Below, one piece after another: positions 1 through 8,127 of a DNA stretch of 64,000 nucleotides (position 1 is its first letter; each line of letters begins with the position of its first letter). The notes beneath the pieces were generated by a model. It searched no databases. It was not told the DNA's origin and saw nothing but the letters and a program-made list of their open reading frames with translations. A program made the translations under genes and the position numbers. The stretch comes from Rossellomorea vietnamensis (GTDB lineage: Bacteria; Bacillota; Bacilli; Bacillales; Bacillaceae_B): the NCBI RefSeq assembly GCF_025398035.1, contig NZ_CP104558.1, positions 1-64,000 of the forward strand, read 5' to 3'.

Positions 1-1770
1 ATGATCATGCTTTCAGATTGGCATCCCGATATTATTGAATTCATTATCTCTAAAATGCAAAACCCGCGTATCCTGCGTTATCTTCTTGAAAACACGGAAG
101 ATGAAACCATCAAAAAGGCGGCTCAGGATAAGTTGAAATTCACCCCGCTGACTGAACAAGAGGAAGCGATGTATCAAGGAATCCTGAACTACAGACAGAT
201 CCCCGGCTATGGTGGATTTGATGCGAAGATCCTCAAGAATGCAGAAGAAAAACTGCGCACAGGGGGCACATACAGTGTCCATAATTCAGAATTCCTGACA
301 GGGGCGAACATCTCCGTCTGCCTGACAAGCGACTTCATGGAAGCCGTGGAGAACGATCGTGAATATGAGCTTCGCTTCCCTGATGTGGAAAGCTATAATG
401 AAGAGCAAATGAAGTATTATAATGAAGAATGGCATAATGTAGGTGATGTGCGCGAATGGGAAAAGCTTGGATACAAAGTTCGCACATACCGCAAGATCAA
501 GGCGAAAGAACTGTGGAACCTGATCAATGTGTGTGCAACCTACTCAGCTGAACCAGGAATCTTCTTTATCGATAACGCCAATGATATGACGAATGCGAAA
601 GCATACGGCCAAAAGGTAGTGGCCACGAACCCATGCGGCGAGCAGCCCCTTGCTCCATATTCAGTTTGTAACCTGGCAGCCGTCAACCTTGCTCAGTTTG
701 CGGATAAAGAGACGAAGACCGTTGATTTCGAGAAATTGAAGCGTACGGTTGAAGTCGGTGTTCGCATGCAGGACAATGTTATCGACGCGACTCCATACTT
801 CCTGGATGAAAATAAGAAGCAGGCTCTCGGGGAGCGACGCGTAGGCCTTGGTGTAATGGGTCTTGCCGACTTATTGATCTACTGTGAAAAAGAATACGGT
901 TCAGAAGAAGGCAACAGGCTTGTGGATGAAGTCTTTGAAGTCATCGCGACAACTGCTTATCGTGCTTCCGTTGAATTATCGAAGGAAAAAGGAAGCTTCC
1001 CATTCCTGACTGGAAGCACCGAAGAAGAAACGAAGGCCTTGCGTAAGGCATTCGTGGAAACAGGCTTTATGAAGAAAATGCCTGAAGACGTACGTCATGA
1101 TATTGAAGAGTACGGAATCCGTAATTCACATCTGCTGACGGTGGCCCCAACTGGTTCAACAGGTACGATGGTAGGGGTGTCGACGGGGCTTGAGCCTTAC
1201 TTCTCCTTCACCTATTACAGAAGTGGACGTCTCGGTAAATTCATTGAAGTAAAGGCGGATATTGTAGAGGATTACTTGAAGAGAAATCCGGATGCGGATG
1301 CAGACAATCTTCCGGAATGGTTCATTTCTTCCATGAGCCTGGCTCCACAAGCACATGCCGACGTTCAATGCGTCATCCAGAATTGGATCGACAGCTCCAT
1401 TTCGAAAACCGTGAATGCCCCTCGTGGTTATACGGTAGAACAAGTAGAAAAAGTATATGAGCGACTGTATAAAGGTGGAGCAAAGGGCGGTACCGTGTAC
1501 GTGGACGGAAGCCGTGATTCTCAGGTGCTTACCCTTAAAGCGGAAGAAAACAGCTTTGATGATGAAAATGAACAGGAACAACATGATATTCCGACAGCCA
1601 AAAAGCCGATCGTCTTGCTGGATACGATCCAGGACGTACGTTCAACGGACGTGACCATCGGTTCTGAGGTGGGGAATACGTGCCCGGTCTGCCGTAAAGG
1701 TACGGTAAAAGATATGGGTGGCTGTAATACTTGTACAAACTGCGGCGCTCAGCTGAAGTGTGGACTATAA
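1..1770 (+). CDS. nrdJ: Adenosylcobalamin-dependent (class II) ribonucleoside reductase, C-terminal part
   Basis: The gene enters from the left edge, so the 589 visible residues lack the N-terminus and the first methionine is probably internal. Class II reductases convert ribonucleotides to deoxyribonucleotides with a cobalamin-derived radical and work with or without oxygen. The active-site loop NPCGEQPL lies at visible residues 210-217 with its cysteine at 212, and the phosphate-binding loop APTGSTGT begins near residue 382. The last 30 residues carry CPVC and CNTCTNC clusters, the zinc-ribbon-like tail with redox cysteines typical of the long NrdJ form. A strong terminator follows directly. 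The B12 requirement matches the B12-dependent mutase at 44.8-48.8 kb. The family call is secure; only the true start is unknown. Confidence 0.93.
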   Translation: MIMLSDWHPDIIEFIISKMQNPRILRYLLENTEDETIKKAAQDKLKFTPLTEQEEAMYQGILNYRQIPGYGGFDAKILKNAEEKLRTGGTYSVHNSEFLTGANISVCLTSDFMEAVENDREYELRFPDVESYNEEQMKYYNEEWHNVGDVREWEKLGYKVRTYRKIKAKELWNLINVCATYSAEPGIFFIDNANDMTNAKAYGQKVVATNPCGEQPLAPYSVCNLAAVNLAQFADKETKTVDFEKLKRTVEVGVRMQDNVIDATPYFLDENKKQALGERRVGLGVMGLADLLIYCEKEYGSEEGNRLVDEVFEVIATTAYRASVELSKEKGSFPFLTGSTEEETKALRKAFVETGFMKKMPEDVRHDIEEYGIRNSHLLTVAPTGSTGTMVGVSTGLEPYFSFTYYRSGRLGKFIEVKADIVEDYLKRNPDADADNLPEWFISSMSLAPQAHADVQCVIQNWIDSSISKTVNAPRGYTVEQVEKVYERLYKGGAKGGTVYVDGSRDSQVLTLKAEENSFDDENEQEQHDIPTAKKPIVLLDTIQDVRSTDVTIGSEVGNTCPVCRKGTVKDMGGCNTCTNCGAQLKCGL

Positions 1771-1783
1771 TCATTGAAGTGTG

Positions 1784-1816
1784 CAGGAGGGGACTGGTTC
1801 CCCTCCTGTTTTTTTT
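1784..1816 (+). terminator. Rho-independent terminator of nrdJ
   Basis: A 9-bp perfect stem (CAGGAGGGG at 1784-1792 with CCCCTCCTG at 1800-1808) is followed by eight T residues, 14 bases after the nrdJ stop codon. Confidence 0.9.
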
Positions 1817-1876
1817 AGTCTAAAATCCTTTTCGGTGAATTAAAGATGTAGTAATACACTAAAAGGAGTGGAGCCT

Positions 1877-2758
1877 TTGGACATCGATGGCGTATTTTCC
1901 GGTGGAGGCATAAAGGGGCTCGCCATGATTGGGGCATACCAGGCGATTGAAGAGGAAGGATACACATTCAAGAGACTGGCAGGAACCAGTGCAGGGGCAG
2001 TGATCGCTGCATTTATTGCTGCAGGATACTCAAGCCGTGAATTACTCAAAATTATGGGTGATCTTGATTTGAAAGATCTGTTGGATTCAAACGCGGTCAT
2101 TTCCCTGCCGATCCTCAAGTGGTTTCGGATTTATTATCGTTTAGGCTTATATAAAGGAGTCGCACTTGAAAGCTGGGTGGAAGAAAAGCTGAAAGCAAGG
2201 GGGATTTATACGTTTGCGGATCTGCCCCCCAGATCCCTCCGTGTCATTGCATCGGATTTATCAAACGGAAGACTGCTCGTCCTTCCTGATGACCTGGAGA
2301 AATACGGCATACCGAAAGAAACCTTTCCCGTTGCCAGGGCGATACGGATGAGTGCGAGCCTTCCTTATTTCTTTGAACCTGTGAAACTGCGTTCACTCGA
2401 AGGGACCAGCTTTATGGTGGACGGGGGGGTGCTCAGTAATTTCCCCATGTGGCTCTTTGACAGGGAAAATGTGAAGAAGGTAAGGCCGGTACTCGGAGTG
2501 AAGCTTAGTCACGACTTGATAAGCAAGCCGAAAAAACCGATCAAAAATGCCATTGATTTATATGGAGCCCTCTTTACAACCATGAAAGACGCTCATGATT
2601 CAAGATATATTTCCAGAAAACTTGAAAAGAACATTATCTTTATACCGACAGAAGGTGTACTCACCACTGAATTCGAACTCACTCCTGAGCGGAAGATCGA
2701 ACTCGTCCAATACGGGAAAACGAAGGCCGCAGCCTTTTTGCAGACATGGCCCCATTAA
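1877..2758 (+). CDS. yqhO: Patatin-like phospholipase family protein (YqhO-like)
   Basis: Predicted patatin-fold serine acyl hydrolase of about 293 residues, presumably acting on lipid acyl esters; the substrate is unknown. All three family hallmarks are visible: the oxyanion loop GGGIKG at residues 9-14, the nucleophile elbow GTSAG with Ser38, and the second dyad residue in DGG at Asp182. I chose the TTG start at 1877 because AAAGGAG at 1862-1868 sits nine bases upstream; a GTG at 1868 overlaps that ribosome-binding site. No signal peptide is seen, so the protein is probably cytosolic. It is the outer gene of a block that matches the B. subtilis yqh region, which supports the name. It ends in a terminator shared with the convergent yqhP. 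Confidence 0.88.
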   Translation: MDIDGVFSGGGIKGLAMIGAYQAIEEEGYTFKRLAGTSAGAVIAAFIAAGYSSRELLKIMGDLDLKDLLDSNAVISLPILKWFRIYYRLGLYKGVALESWVEEKLKARGIYTFADLPPRSLRVIASDLSNGRLLVLPDDLEKYGIPKETFPVARAIRMSASLPYFFEPVKLRSLEGTSFMVDGGVLSNFPMWLFDRENVKKVRPVLGVKLSHDLISKPKKPIKNAIDLYGALFTTMKDAHDSRYISRKLEKNIIFIPTEGVLTTEFELTPERKIELVQYGKTKAAAFLQTWPH

Positions 2759-2760
2759 CA

Positions 2761-2800
2761 AAACAATCGAGCTCCTAAAACGAAGCTCGATTGTTTTTTT
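2761..2800. terminator. Bidirectional terminator between yqhO and yqhP
   Basis: A 13-bp perfect stem (2761-2773 with 2784-2796) runs into a T tract on the plus strand. The yqhP stop codon lies in the loop, so the last codons of yqhP form one arm. The T tract is weaker on the minus strand. Confidence 0.85.
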
Positions 2801-3137
2801 TATTCTTTTTTCCTTCAATTACGGTTAATTTGGCATTGGATTTTTTTCGTATCGAACGTTTTTTTGAAACATTGGATACTTGAGGTTTACTTGTAGACTT
2901 CTTCTTATGCCGCTTCTTCGATTGCTTGGCTGCTTTAACAAACGCTCTCTGTTCATTGCTGTTTCCAGTCCGTCTTCCACTGAACCATCTTTTGTAAATG
3001 AAATAGATGATCCCGATGACGGCTGCTGTAATCAGCAATTGCCTTGCAAGACCTAAAGGATTTCCGAACAGGGAAGTTCCGAGCCCGATTATAGCCAACA
3101 AAATGAGTGTGAATACAAAGATATTACGAGCGTTCAA
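2775..3137 (-). CDS. yqhP: Small membrane protein, YqhP/SA1362 family
   Basis: About 120 residues: two hydrophobic segments in the first 55 residues separated by a short Gly/Asn-rich turn, then a very basic Lys/Arg/Ser-rich tail that should stay in the cytoplasm near the membrane. The function of the family is not known. The TTG at 3137 is preferred as the start because AAGGAGG (3152 to 3146) lies eight bases upstream. A GTG at 3146 overlaps the ribosome-binding site, and a second TTG at 3140 is possible. The gene is convergent to yqhO and divergent from yqhR, as in the B. subtilis yqh region. No yqhQ follows it here. Confidence 0.72.
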   Translation of the reverse strand: MNARNIFVFTLILLAIIGLGTSLFGNPLGLARQLLITAAVIGIIYFIYKRWFSGRRTGNSNEQRAFVKAAKQSKKRHKKKSTSKPQVSNVSKKRSIRKKSNAKLTVIEGKKNKKNNRASF

Positions 3138-3399
3138 CAAAGCCACCTCCTTACATCACTATCCATCTTAGATATTATCTATACTATTATTCTAGACCAT
3201 TTCGGTCTTCTTTAACCGTATAAATTGATTTTTTATCAGGGTATGAATGGGACGATCCCACTTCTTTTTTTCTGAAACTTTAAAAGATATTATCTATTTT
3301 ACTAAATATTGAAGAAAAGCACTAGAGGGAGCGTTTCCCGAATGTTATTTATCTAGGATCCTGGTTCCCGATTGAATGAGTTAAAAATAAACAATTCCA

Positions 3400-3429
3400 T
3401 GCAAATGTTTCATTCTATGGGACATACTA
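3400..3429 (+). promoter_or_regulatory. Candidate forespore (sigma-G/F type) promoter for yqhR
   Basis: TGCAAA at 3400-3405 and CATACTA at 3423-3429, 17 bases apart, resemble the sigma-G pattern (TGMATA, 17-18 nt, CATWMTA). The site ends 19 bases before the yqhR start. The rest of the 3147-3432 interval shows no gene. Confidence 0.4.
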
Positions 3430-3447
3430 CGAATGGAGGTGTTACAG

Positions 3448-4017
3448 ATGGCAGAACAGAAAGGGCAACATGAGAAGGTCCAGGCCGGGACGGAAGAGAG
3501 TAAAGAAAATCCACGGTTGGAGCAGAATCAAAGTGAAAAACCGCTTTCCTTCACGGCAATGGTCGTCGTGACGGGCTTTACTGCCGGGATGTTATGGAGC
3601 GGGATTGCATACATTTGCTACTTCTTTTCCTTTACGAAGATTGAACCCAATATCATATTCGAACCTTGGGCAGTCGGGAACTGGGTGGACAAATGGATCG
3701 GTATCGTTCTATCCATCGTTGCTTATGGTGTCATATCGATCGGTGTGGCCCTCATTTATTATGGCCTGTTGCGAAAATTCAAATCCATGTGGGTTGGTGC
3801 AGCGTATGGAATCGCTCTGTACCTGGCATTTTTTCTGGTGCTGAATCCACTCTTCCCAAGCATAAAATCCTTTACAGCCATTGATTATCACACATTGATC
3901 ACGACATTCTGTTTGTATATTCTTTATGGAGTATTTATAGGTTACTCGATTTCATATGAAGAAAATGAATTAAGACATCAGGATGAAAAGGAGAAATCAG
4001 GGGAAGTTTCTCATTAA
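3448..4017 (+). CDS. yqhR: YqhR-family integral membrane protein
   Basis: A 189-residue protein with a charged, Glu/Gln-rich N-terminal tail of about 35 residues, then four hydrophobic segments (roughly residues 35-58, 78-105, 110-130 and 145-160) and a short acidic/basic C-terminus. The fold suggests a small four-helix membrane protein. No catalytic motif is visible and the function is unknown. The start at 3448 is set by GGAGGTG at 3435-3441; an upstream in-frame ATG at 3433 overlaps that ribosome-binding site. Its position between yqhP and aroQ matches the B. subtilis order. A sigma-G-like promoter lies just upstream, which would fit a role in sporulation, but that is inference. Confidence 0.78.
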   Translation: MAEQKGQHEKVQAGTEESKENPRLEQNQSEKPLSFTAMVVVTGFTAGMLWSGIAYICYFFSFTKIEPNIIFEPWAVGNWVDKWIGIVLSIVAYGVISIGVALIYYGLLRKFKSMWVGAAYGIALYLAFFLVLNPLFPSIKSFTAIDYHTLITTFCLYILYGVFIGYSISYEENELRHQDEKEKSGEVSH

Positions 4018-4055
4018 TTTATCAGACAATTAAGTAGGTATAGGTAAAAGGTTTA

Positions 4056-4090
4056 TGTTAGAATGTTCATGATGAACATTCTATTTTTTT
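4056..4090 (+). promoter_or_regulatory. Extended -10 promoter overlapping a terminator-like palindrome before aroQ
   Basis: The extended -10 TGTTAGAAT spans 4056-4064 and overlaps the left arm of a palindrome (AGAATGTTC 4060-4068, GAACATTCT 4074-4082) followed by seven T residues to 4090. The aroQ ribosome-binding site starts at 4091. Transcripts arriving from yqhR would carry the whole hairpin and could terminate. A transcript started here would begin inside it and escape. Alternatively the palindrome is an operator. Confidence 0.5.
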
Positions 4091-4102
4091 AGGAGTTTAC
4101 AT

Positions 4103-4561
4103 ATGGTGAAAATCTTACTGTTAAATGGGCCAAATTTAAACCGATTAGGGAAACGGGAGCCCGCTATTTACGGTCATGTCACACTGGCTCAGCTGGAATC
4201 AACCTTGAAAAGCAAGGCAGAAGAAGACGGTTATGAATTGCTTGCGGCTCAATCGAATCATGAAGGGGAATTGATTGACATCATCCACAGGTGTGAAGAT
4301 GAAGGATATGGGGGGATCATATTGAACCCCGGTGCGTTCACGCATTACAGCTATGCGTTGAGAGATGCAGTGGCGTCGGTATCCGTTCCGGTTGTGGAAG
4401 TGCATATATCAAATATTCATGCACGGGAAGAGTTCAGGCATCAGTCTGTCGTGGCAGCTGAGACGGTTGGTCAGATTGTCGGATTCGGATTGTTTGGGTA
4501 CGAGTTGGCCCTCAAAGCCATTATAAAGAACATTAAGGGAGTGGAACACGATGAAAATTGA
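4103..4561 (+). CDS. aroQ: Type II 3-dehydroquinate dehydratase
   Basis: Cytosolic enzyme of the shikimate pathway that dehydrates 3-dehydroquinate to 3-dehydroshikimate. At 152 residues it has the usual type II size. The N-terminal NGPNLNRLG block (residues 8-16) and the mobile active-site loop with Tyr23 (EPAIYG) are present, as are the NPGAFTHYS segment near residue 80 and the EVHISNIHAREEFRHQS active-site strand near residues 100-115. The ATG start has AGGAG eight bases upstream. It overlaps the next gene by 11 bases, so aroQ, yqhT and probably efp are cotranscribed. Confidence 0.96.
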   Translation: MVKILLLNGPNLNRLGKREPAIYGHVTLAQLESTLKSKAEEDGYELLAAQSNHEGELIDIIHRCEDEGYGGIILNPGAFTHYSYALRDAVASVSVPVVEVHISNIHAREEFRHQSVVAAETVGQIVGFGLFGYELALKAIIKNIKGVEHDEN

Positions 4562-5615
4562 ACGATTACGTGAAACCTTTTCAGAGAATGAACTTGACGG
4601 TATTTTATTGACGAGTACGTATAACCGCCGCTATATGACGAACTTTACGGGTTCTTCAGGGGTGGTATTGATTTCAAAGGAGAAGGCCTTATTCATCACC
4701 GATTTCAGATACATAGAACAAGCAACGGAACAGGCGGCTGATTATGAAATCGTGCAACATACCGGTCCGATTCATGAAGAAGTGGCGAAACAGGTGAAGA
4801 ACCTTGGTATCACGAAACTTGGCTTCGAAAAGAACGATATGACGTACAGTGCTTTCGAAAGCTACCGGGATAAAGTGGAAGCGGAAATGGTGCCGGTATC
4901 CGGTTTAGTGGAAAAGTTACGCTTGATTAAGACACCTGAAGAGCTTAATATAATTAAGGATGCGGCGGATATCGCCGATGCAGCATTTAAGCATATATTA
5001 GATTTCATCAAACCGGGTGTGACAGAGTTAGAGGTTTCAAATGAATTAGAATTCTTCATGAGAAAAGCAGGAGCCACTTCATCCTCTTTTGATACCATCG
5101 TTGCCTCAGGTTATCGTTCTGCACTGCCTCACGGGGTGGCCAGTGATAAAGTCATCGAAAAAGGTGATTTTGTAACCTTGGATTATGGTGCATACTATAA
5201 AGGATACTGCTCCGATATGACACGCACTTTATCGGTAGGAGAACCAAGCGATAAATTGAAAGAGATTTATGATGTCGTCCTTCAATCGCAGCTTCTTGCC
5301 ATGGACCAGATCAAACCGGGCATGACAGGTAAGGAAGCCGATGCAATCGCTCGTGATTACATAACAGAAAAGGGTTATGGTGAGTATTTCGGACATACAT
5401 TAGGGCATGGGATCGGCCTTGAGGTACACGAAGGACCAGGACTCTCCACACGCTCTGATGTGGTTCTCGAGCCTGGGATGATTGTAACCGTTGAACCAGG
5501 TATCTATGTGCCGGGTGTTGGCGGCGTACGCATCGAGGACGATACACTCATAACGGAAGATTCGAATGAAACACTGACACACTCAACAAAAGATCTAATC
5601 ATTCTACCATTTTAG
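4551..5615 (+). CDS. yqhT: M24-family Xaa-Pro aminopeptidase (YqhT/PapA-like)
   Basis: Metallopeptidase of 354 residues that should remove N-terminal residues ahead of proline. The N-terminal creatinase-like domain (about 1-125) is followed by the pita-bread catalytic domain. Metal ligands are visible in order: Asp in LDYGAYYKG, Asp in CSDMTRT, His in GHTLGHGIG, Glu in VTVEPGIYVP and Glu in VRIEDD. The gene starts inside the end of aroQ (11-base overlap) with AAGGGAG upstream, which implies translational coupling. efp follows after 38 bases. This neighbourhood is conserved in many Firmicutes, perhaps because the peptidase and EF-P both deal with proline-rich proteins; that link is inference. 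Confidence 0.93.
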   Translation: MKIERLRETFSENELDGILLTSTYNRRYMTNFTGSSGVVLISKEKALFITDFRYIEQATEQAADYEIVQHTGPIHEEVAKQVKNLGITKLGFEKNDMTYSAFESYRDKVEAEMVPVSGLVEKLRLIKTPEELNIIKDAADIADAAFKHILDFIKPGVTELEVSNELEFFMRKAGATSSSFDTIVASGYRSALPHGVASDKVIEKGDFVTLDYGAYYKGYCSDMTRTLSVGEPSDKLKEIYDVVLQSQLLAMDQIKPGMTGKEADAIARDYITEKGYGEYFGHTLGHGIGLEVHEGPGLSTRSDVVLEPGMIVTVEPGIYVPGVGGVRIEDDTLITEDSNETLTHSTKDLIILPF

Positions 5616-5653
5616 TCCTGAAAAAGGCCTACTAATCAATAGGAGGAATAAAC

Positions 5654-6211
5654 ATGATTTCAGTAAATGATTTTCGTACAGGTTTGACGATTGAAGTCGA
5701 CAACGGAATTTGGCGGGTAATCGATTTCCAACACGTTAAACCAGGTAAGGGAGCCGCGTTCGTGCGCTCTAAACTTCGTAATCTTCGCACAGGAGCGATC
5801 CAGGAAAAAACGTTCCGTGCCGGTGAAAAAGTTGGAAAAGCACAAATCGACAACCGTAAAATGCAGTACCTGTATGCAAATGGGGACATGCATGTATTCA
5901 TGGATAACGAAAGCTACGATCAAATCGAACTTCCTGCTTCTTCCATTGAATATGAATTGAAATATTTAAAAGAAAACATGGAAGTATCCATCATGATGTA
6001 CGGTGGCGAAACGCTTGGAGTCGAGCTTCCAAACTCTGTTGAACTCAAAGTGACGGAAACAGAACCGGGAATCAAAGGCGACACGGCTTCCGGTGGGTCC
6101 AAGCCTGCTACTGTTGAAACAGGTTTAGTGGTAAACGTTCCATTCTTCGTGAACGAAGGGGACACACTGATCATCAACACAACGGACGGATCTTACGTAT
6201 CACGTGGATAA
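5654..6211 (+). CDS. efp: Translation elongation factor P
   Basis: EF-P binds between the P and E sites of the ribosome and relieves stalling at polyproline stretches. The 185-residue length and three-domain layout are typical: KOW-like domain I from residue 1 to about 65, then two OB-fold domains. The modification loop near residue 32 reads KPGKGAAF, with Lys at the position that is modified in bacteria. The ATG at 5654 follows AGGAGGA with good spacing. A long perfect hairpin after the stop closes the aroQ-yqhT-efp unit. yqhV, which follows efp in B. subtilis, is absent here. Confidence 0.97.
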   Translation: MISVNDFRTGLTIEVDNGIWRVIDFQHVKPGKGAAFVRSKLRNLRTGAIQEKTFRAGEKVGKAQIDNRKMQYLYANGDMHVFMDNESYDQIELPASSIEYELKYLKENMEVSIMMYGGETLGVELPNSVELKVTETEPGIKGDTASGGSKPATVETGLVVNVPFFVNEGDTLIINTTDGSYVSRG

Positions 6212-6223
6212 AGAATAAACATG

Positions 6224-6263
6224 AAAAGCCTGAACGGGATTCATCCCGTTCAGGCTTTTTTTT
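6224..6263 (+). terminator. Rho-independent terminator of efp
   Basis: A 17-bp perfect inverted repeat (6224-6240 with 6243-6259) runs directly into a T tract. It separates the housekeeping unit from the sporulation operon. Confidence 0.93.
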
Positions 6264-6316
6264 GTCTTTCCCCGTTCCACTCCCTATGACCACCTCGAAT
6301 CTCCCAACTCTATTTG

Positions 6317-6344
6317 TCATAATCTCCATTCGCTAGAATACATT
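6317..6344 (+). promoter_or_regulatory. Sigma-E-type promoter of the spoIIIA operon
   Basis: TCATAAT at 6317-6323 (consensus KMATATT, 6 of 7) and AATACATT at 6337-6344 (consensus CATACAHT, 7 of 8) are 13 bases apart. The site lies about 75 bases before spoIIIAA, whose operon is mother-cell sigma-E controlled in B. subtilis. Confidence 0.65.
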
Positions 6345-6417
6345 GTATTATCGGGAAGCATGTACGAAGGGTCCAGGTCCTTCAACCCGAAGTGGAACAA
6401 GATTAGGAGGTCTCCAT

Positions 6418-7341
6418 ATGCAAGAAGTTCTAGCCTTTCTACCCAGCACTATATCTGATAAAGTCCTGTCCCTTCCACAAGATCTGATTGACCGGATAGA
6501 AGAAATCAGGGTTCGTACCAACCGTGTATTAGAGGTAACGGCACGGGGGAAGCCATACTTTCTTTCCTATACGGTGACAGAAGAAGATAGTGAACAGCTC
6601 ATTAACAAACTATCCCGCCATTCATTTTATACATTGGAAGAAGAGTTGAAGCGTGGTTATATCACGATTGAAGGCGGGCATCGGGTGGGGCTCGCCGGGA
6701 AGGTGATATTAGAGGGCGGAGTTGTGAAGGGAATTCGGAATCTCTCTTCTTTTAATATCCGGATTGCCAGGGAAAAGCTTGGCATAGCTCGGTCCATCCT
6801 TCCATATGTGTACAGTGAAGGTTGGAAACATACGATGCTCATTGGTTCCCCTCAGACCGGCAAAACGACCCTGTTACGGGATCTGGCCAGGATGATTTCA
6901 ACAGGGGTCCCTGAAAGAAATATCCCGCCATTCAAGGTGGGGATCGTCGATGAACGATCAGAAATTGCCGGCTGCGTGAACGGAATCCCTCAGCTGATGT
7001 TCGGTCCGAGGGTGGACGTACTGGATGCCTGCCCAAAAGCTGAAGGGATGATGATGCTGATCCGTTCCATGAGTCCGGATGTACTGGTCGTGGATGAAAT
7101 CGGACGGGTGGAAGACGGTCAGGCGATTCAGGAAGCCGTAAATGCCGGTATTACCCTTGTCATGACGACGCATGGGTCTTCTTTAAGCGAAGTAAGGAAG
7201 AGGCCTGTGATCAAGGATATTGTGAATCTGCAGACAATTGAACGATTCGTGGAACTGAGGAGGGGGGATGAGCCGGGTAAGGTCCATGAGGTGTGGGACG
7301 AACACGGACAATCTCTTCTGAAAAAAGTGAGTGTGACGTAA
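6418..7341 (+). CDS. spoIIIAA: Stage III sporulation protein AA, secretion-type ATPase
   Basis: Cytosolic ATPase of 307 residues related to type II/IV secretion ATPases. It is thought to power or assemble the SpoIIIA-SpoIIQ channel that links mother cell and forespore during engulfment. Walker A GSPQTGKT is at residues 143-150, and a Walker B-like VLVVDEIG follows near residue 225. The ATG at 6418 is preferred because AGGAGG at 6405-6410 is correctly placed and the length then equals that of the B. subtilis protein; upstream in-frame starts at 6343 lack a ribosome-binding site. It is the first gene of eight closely packed spoIIIA genes. Confidence 0.96.
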   Translation: MQEVLAFLPSTISDKVLSLPQDLIDRIEEIRVRTNRVLEVTARGKPYFLSYTVTEEDSEQLINKLSRHSFYTLEEELKRGYITIEGGHRVGLAGKVILEGGVVKGIRNLSSFNIRIAREKLGIARSILPYVYSEGWKHTMLIGSPQTGKTTLLRDLARMISTGVPERNIPPFKVGIVDERSEIAGCVNGIPQLMFGPRVDVLDACPKAEGMMMLIRSMSPDVLVVDEIGRVEDGQAIQEAVNAGITLVMTTHGSSLSEVRKRPVIKDIVNLQTIERFVELRRGDEPGKVHEVWDEHGQSLLKKVSVT

Positions 7342-7857
7342 ATGATAAAACTTGTTGGTGCTGTATTTATTCTCCTTTCCACTTCCTGGGCAGGGTTCGA
7401 AGCTTCGAAATATTTGACGGAAAGACCGAGGCAGCTTCGGCTATTGAAGCTGGCCCTTCAGTCATTGGAAGCTGAAATCACCTATAGTCATACGCCTTTG
7501 CACGAAGCGACCAGAAAGATTTCCAAACAACTGCAAAAGCCTGTTTCCTGGTTTTTTGAAACGTTCTCGAAGAAATTGACAGAGCAGGAGATCTCAGTGA
7601 AGAAAGCATGGGAAGAAAGCCTGAACGATGTCTGGAAGTTAACGGCCTTTAAAGCAGGTGAGTATGAAATCCTGAAGCAATTCGGAGAAAACCTTGGCAG
7701 ACACGACATGATGACACAGCAAAAACATATCCAGCTTGCTCTCAAACATCTGGATAGGGAAGAAATGGAAGCCGTTGAAAAGCAGAAGAAATATGAAAAG
7801 ATGACGAAAAGTTTAGGTTTTCTATCAGGACTTTTGTTGATCATCCTACTACTCTGA
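7342..7857 (+). CDS. spoIIIAB: Stage III sporulation protein AB
   Basis: A 171-residue membrane protein with a hydrophobic N-terminal segment (about residues 3-18), a long helical and charged middle region, and a hydrophobic C-terminal segment (about 157-170). This two-anchor design resembles GspF-like inner-membrane components of type II secretion systems, the accepted analogy for SpoIIIAB. The start codon abuts the spoIIIAA stop, so translation is probably coupled. Confidence 0.93.
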   Translation: MIKLVGAVFILLSTSWAGFEASKYLTERPRQLRLLKLALQSLEAEITYSHTPLHEATRKISKQLQKPVSWFFETFSKKLTEQEISVKKAWEESLNDVWKLTAFKAGEYEILKQFGENLGRHDMMTQQKHIQLALKHLDREEMEAVEKQKKYEKMTKSLGFLSGLLLIILLL

Positions 7858-7907
7858 CCTGCGGACGGCATCCGGGATGAGGCTTAGAAACCAGGAGGGA
7901 AACAAAT

Positions 7908-8114
7908 ATGGGAATTGACGTGGATATTATTTTCAAGATTGCCGGAGTAGGGATTGTCGTCGCCTTTTTGCATACGATTTTAGATCAGGTTGGAAAGAAG
8001 GAATATGCCCAGTGGGTGACATTATTCGGCTTCATCTACATTTTGTTCATGGTGGCTTCGATTGTCGATGATTTGTTCCAGAAGATAAAATCGGTCTTCT
8101 TATATCAAGGATAA
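7908..8114 (+). CDS. spoIIIAC: Stage III sporulation protein AC
   Basis: A 68-residue protein with two transmembrane segments (about residues 8-24 and 36-52) and a short basic C-terminus. The sequence is nearly family-invariant (GVGIVVAFLHTILDQ near the start, KKEYAQWVTLFGFIYILFMV in the middle). It is a small membrane component of the SpoIIIA channel. A good ribosome-binding site (AGGAGGG) precedes the ATG. Confidence 0.95.
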   Translation: MGIDVDIIFKIAGVGIVVAFLHTILDQVGKKEYAQWVTLFGFIYILFMVASIVDDLFQKIKSVFLYQG

Positions 8115-8127
8115 GGGGGCGTCCGCG

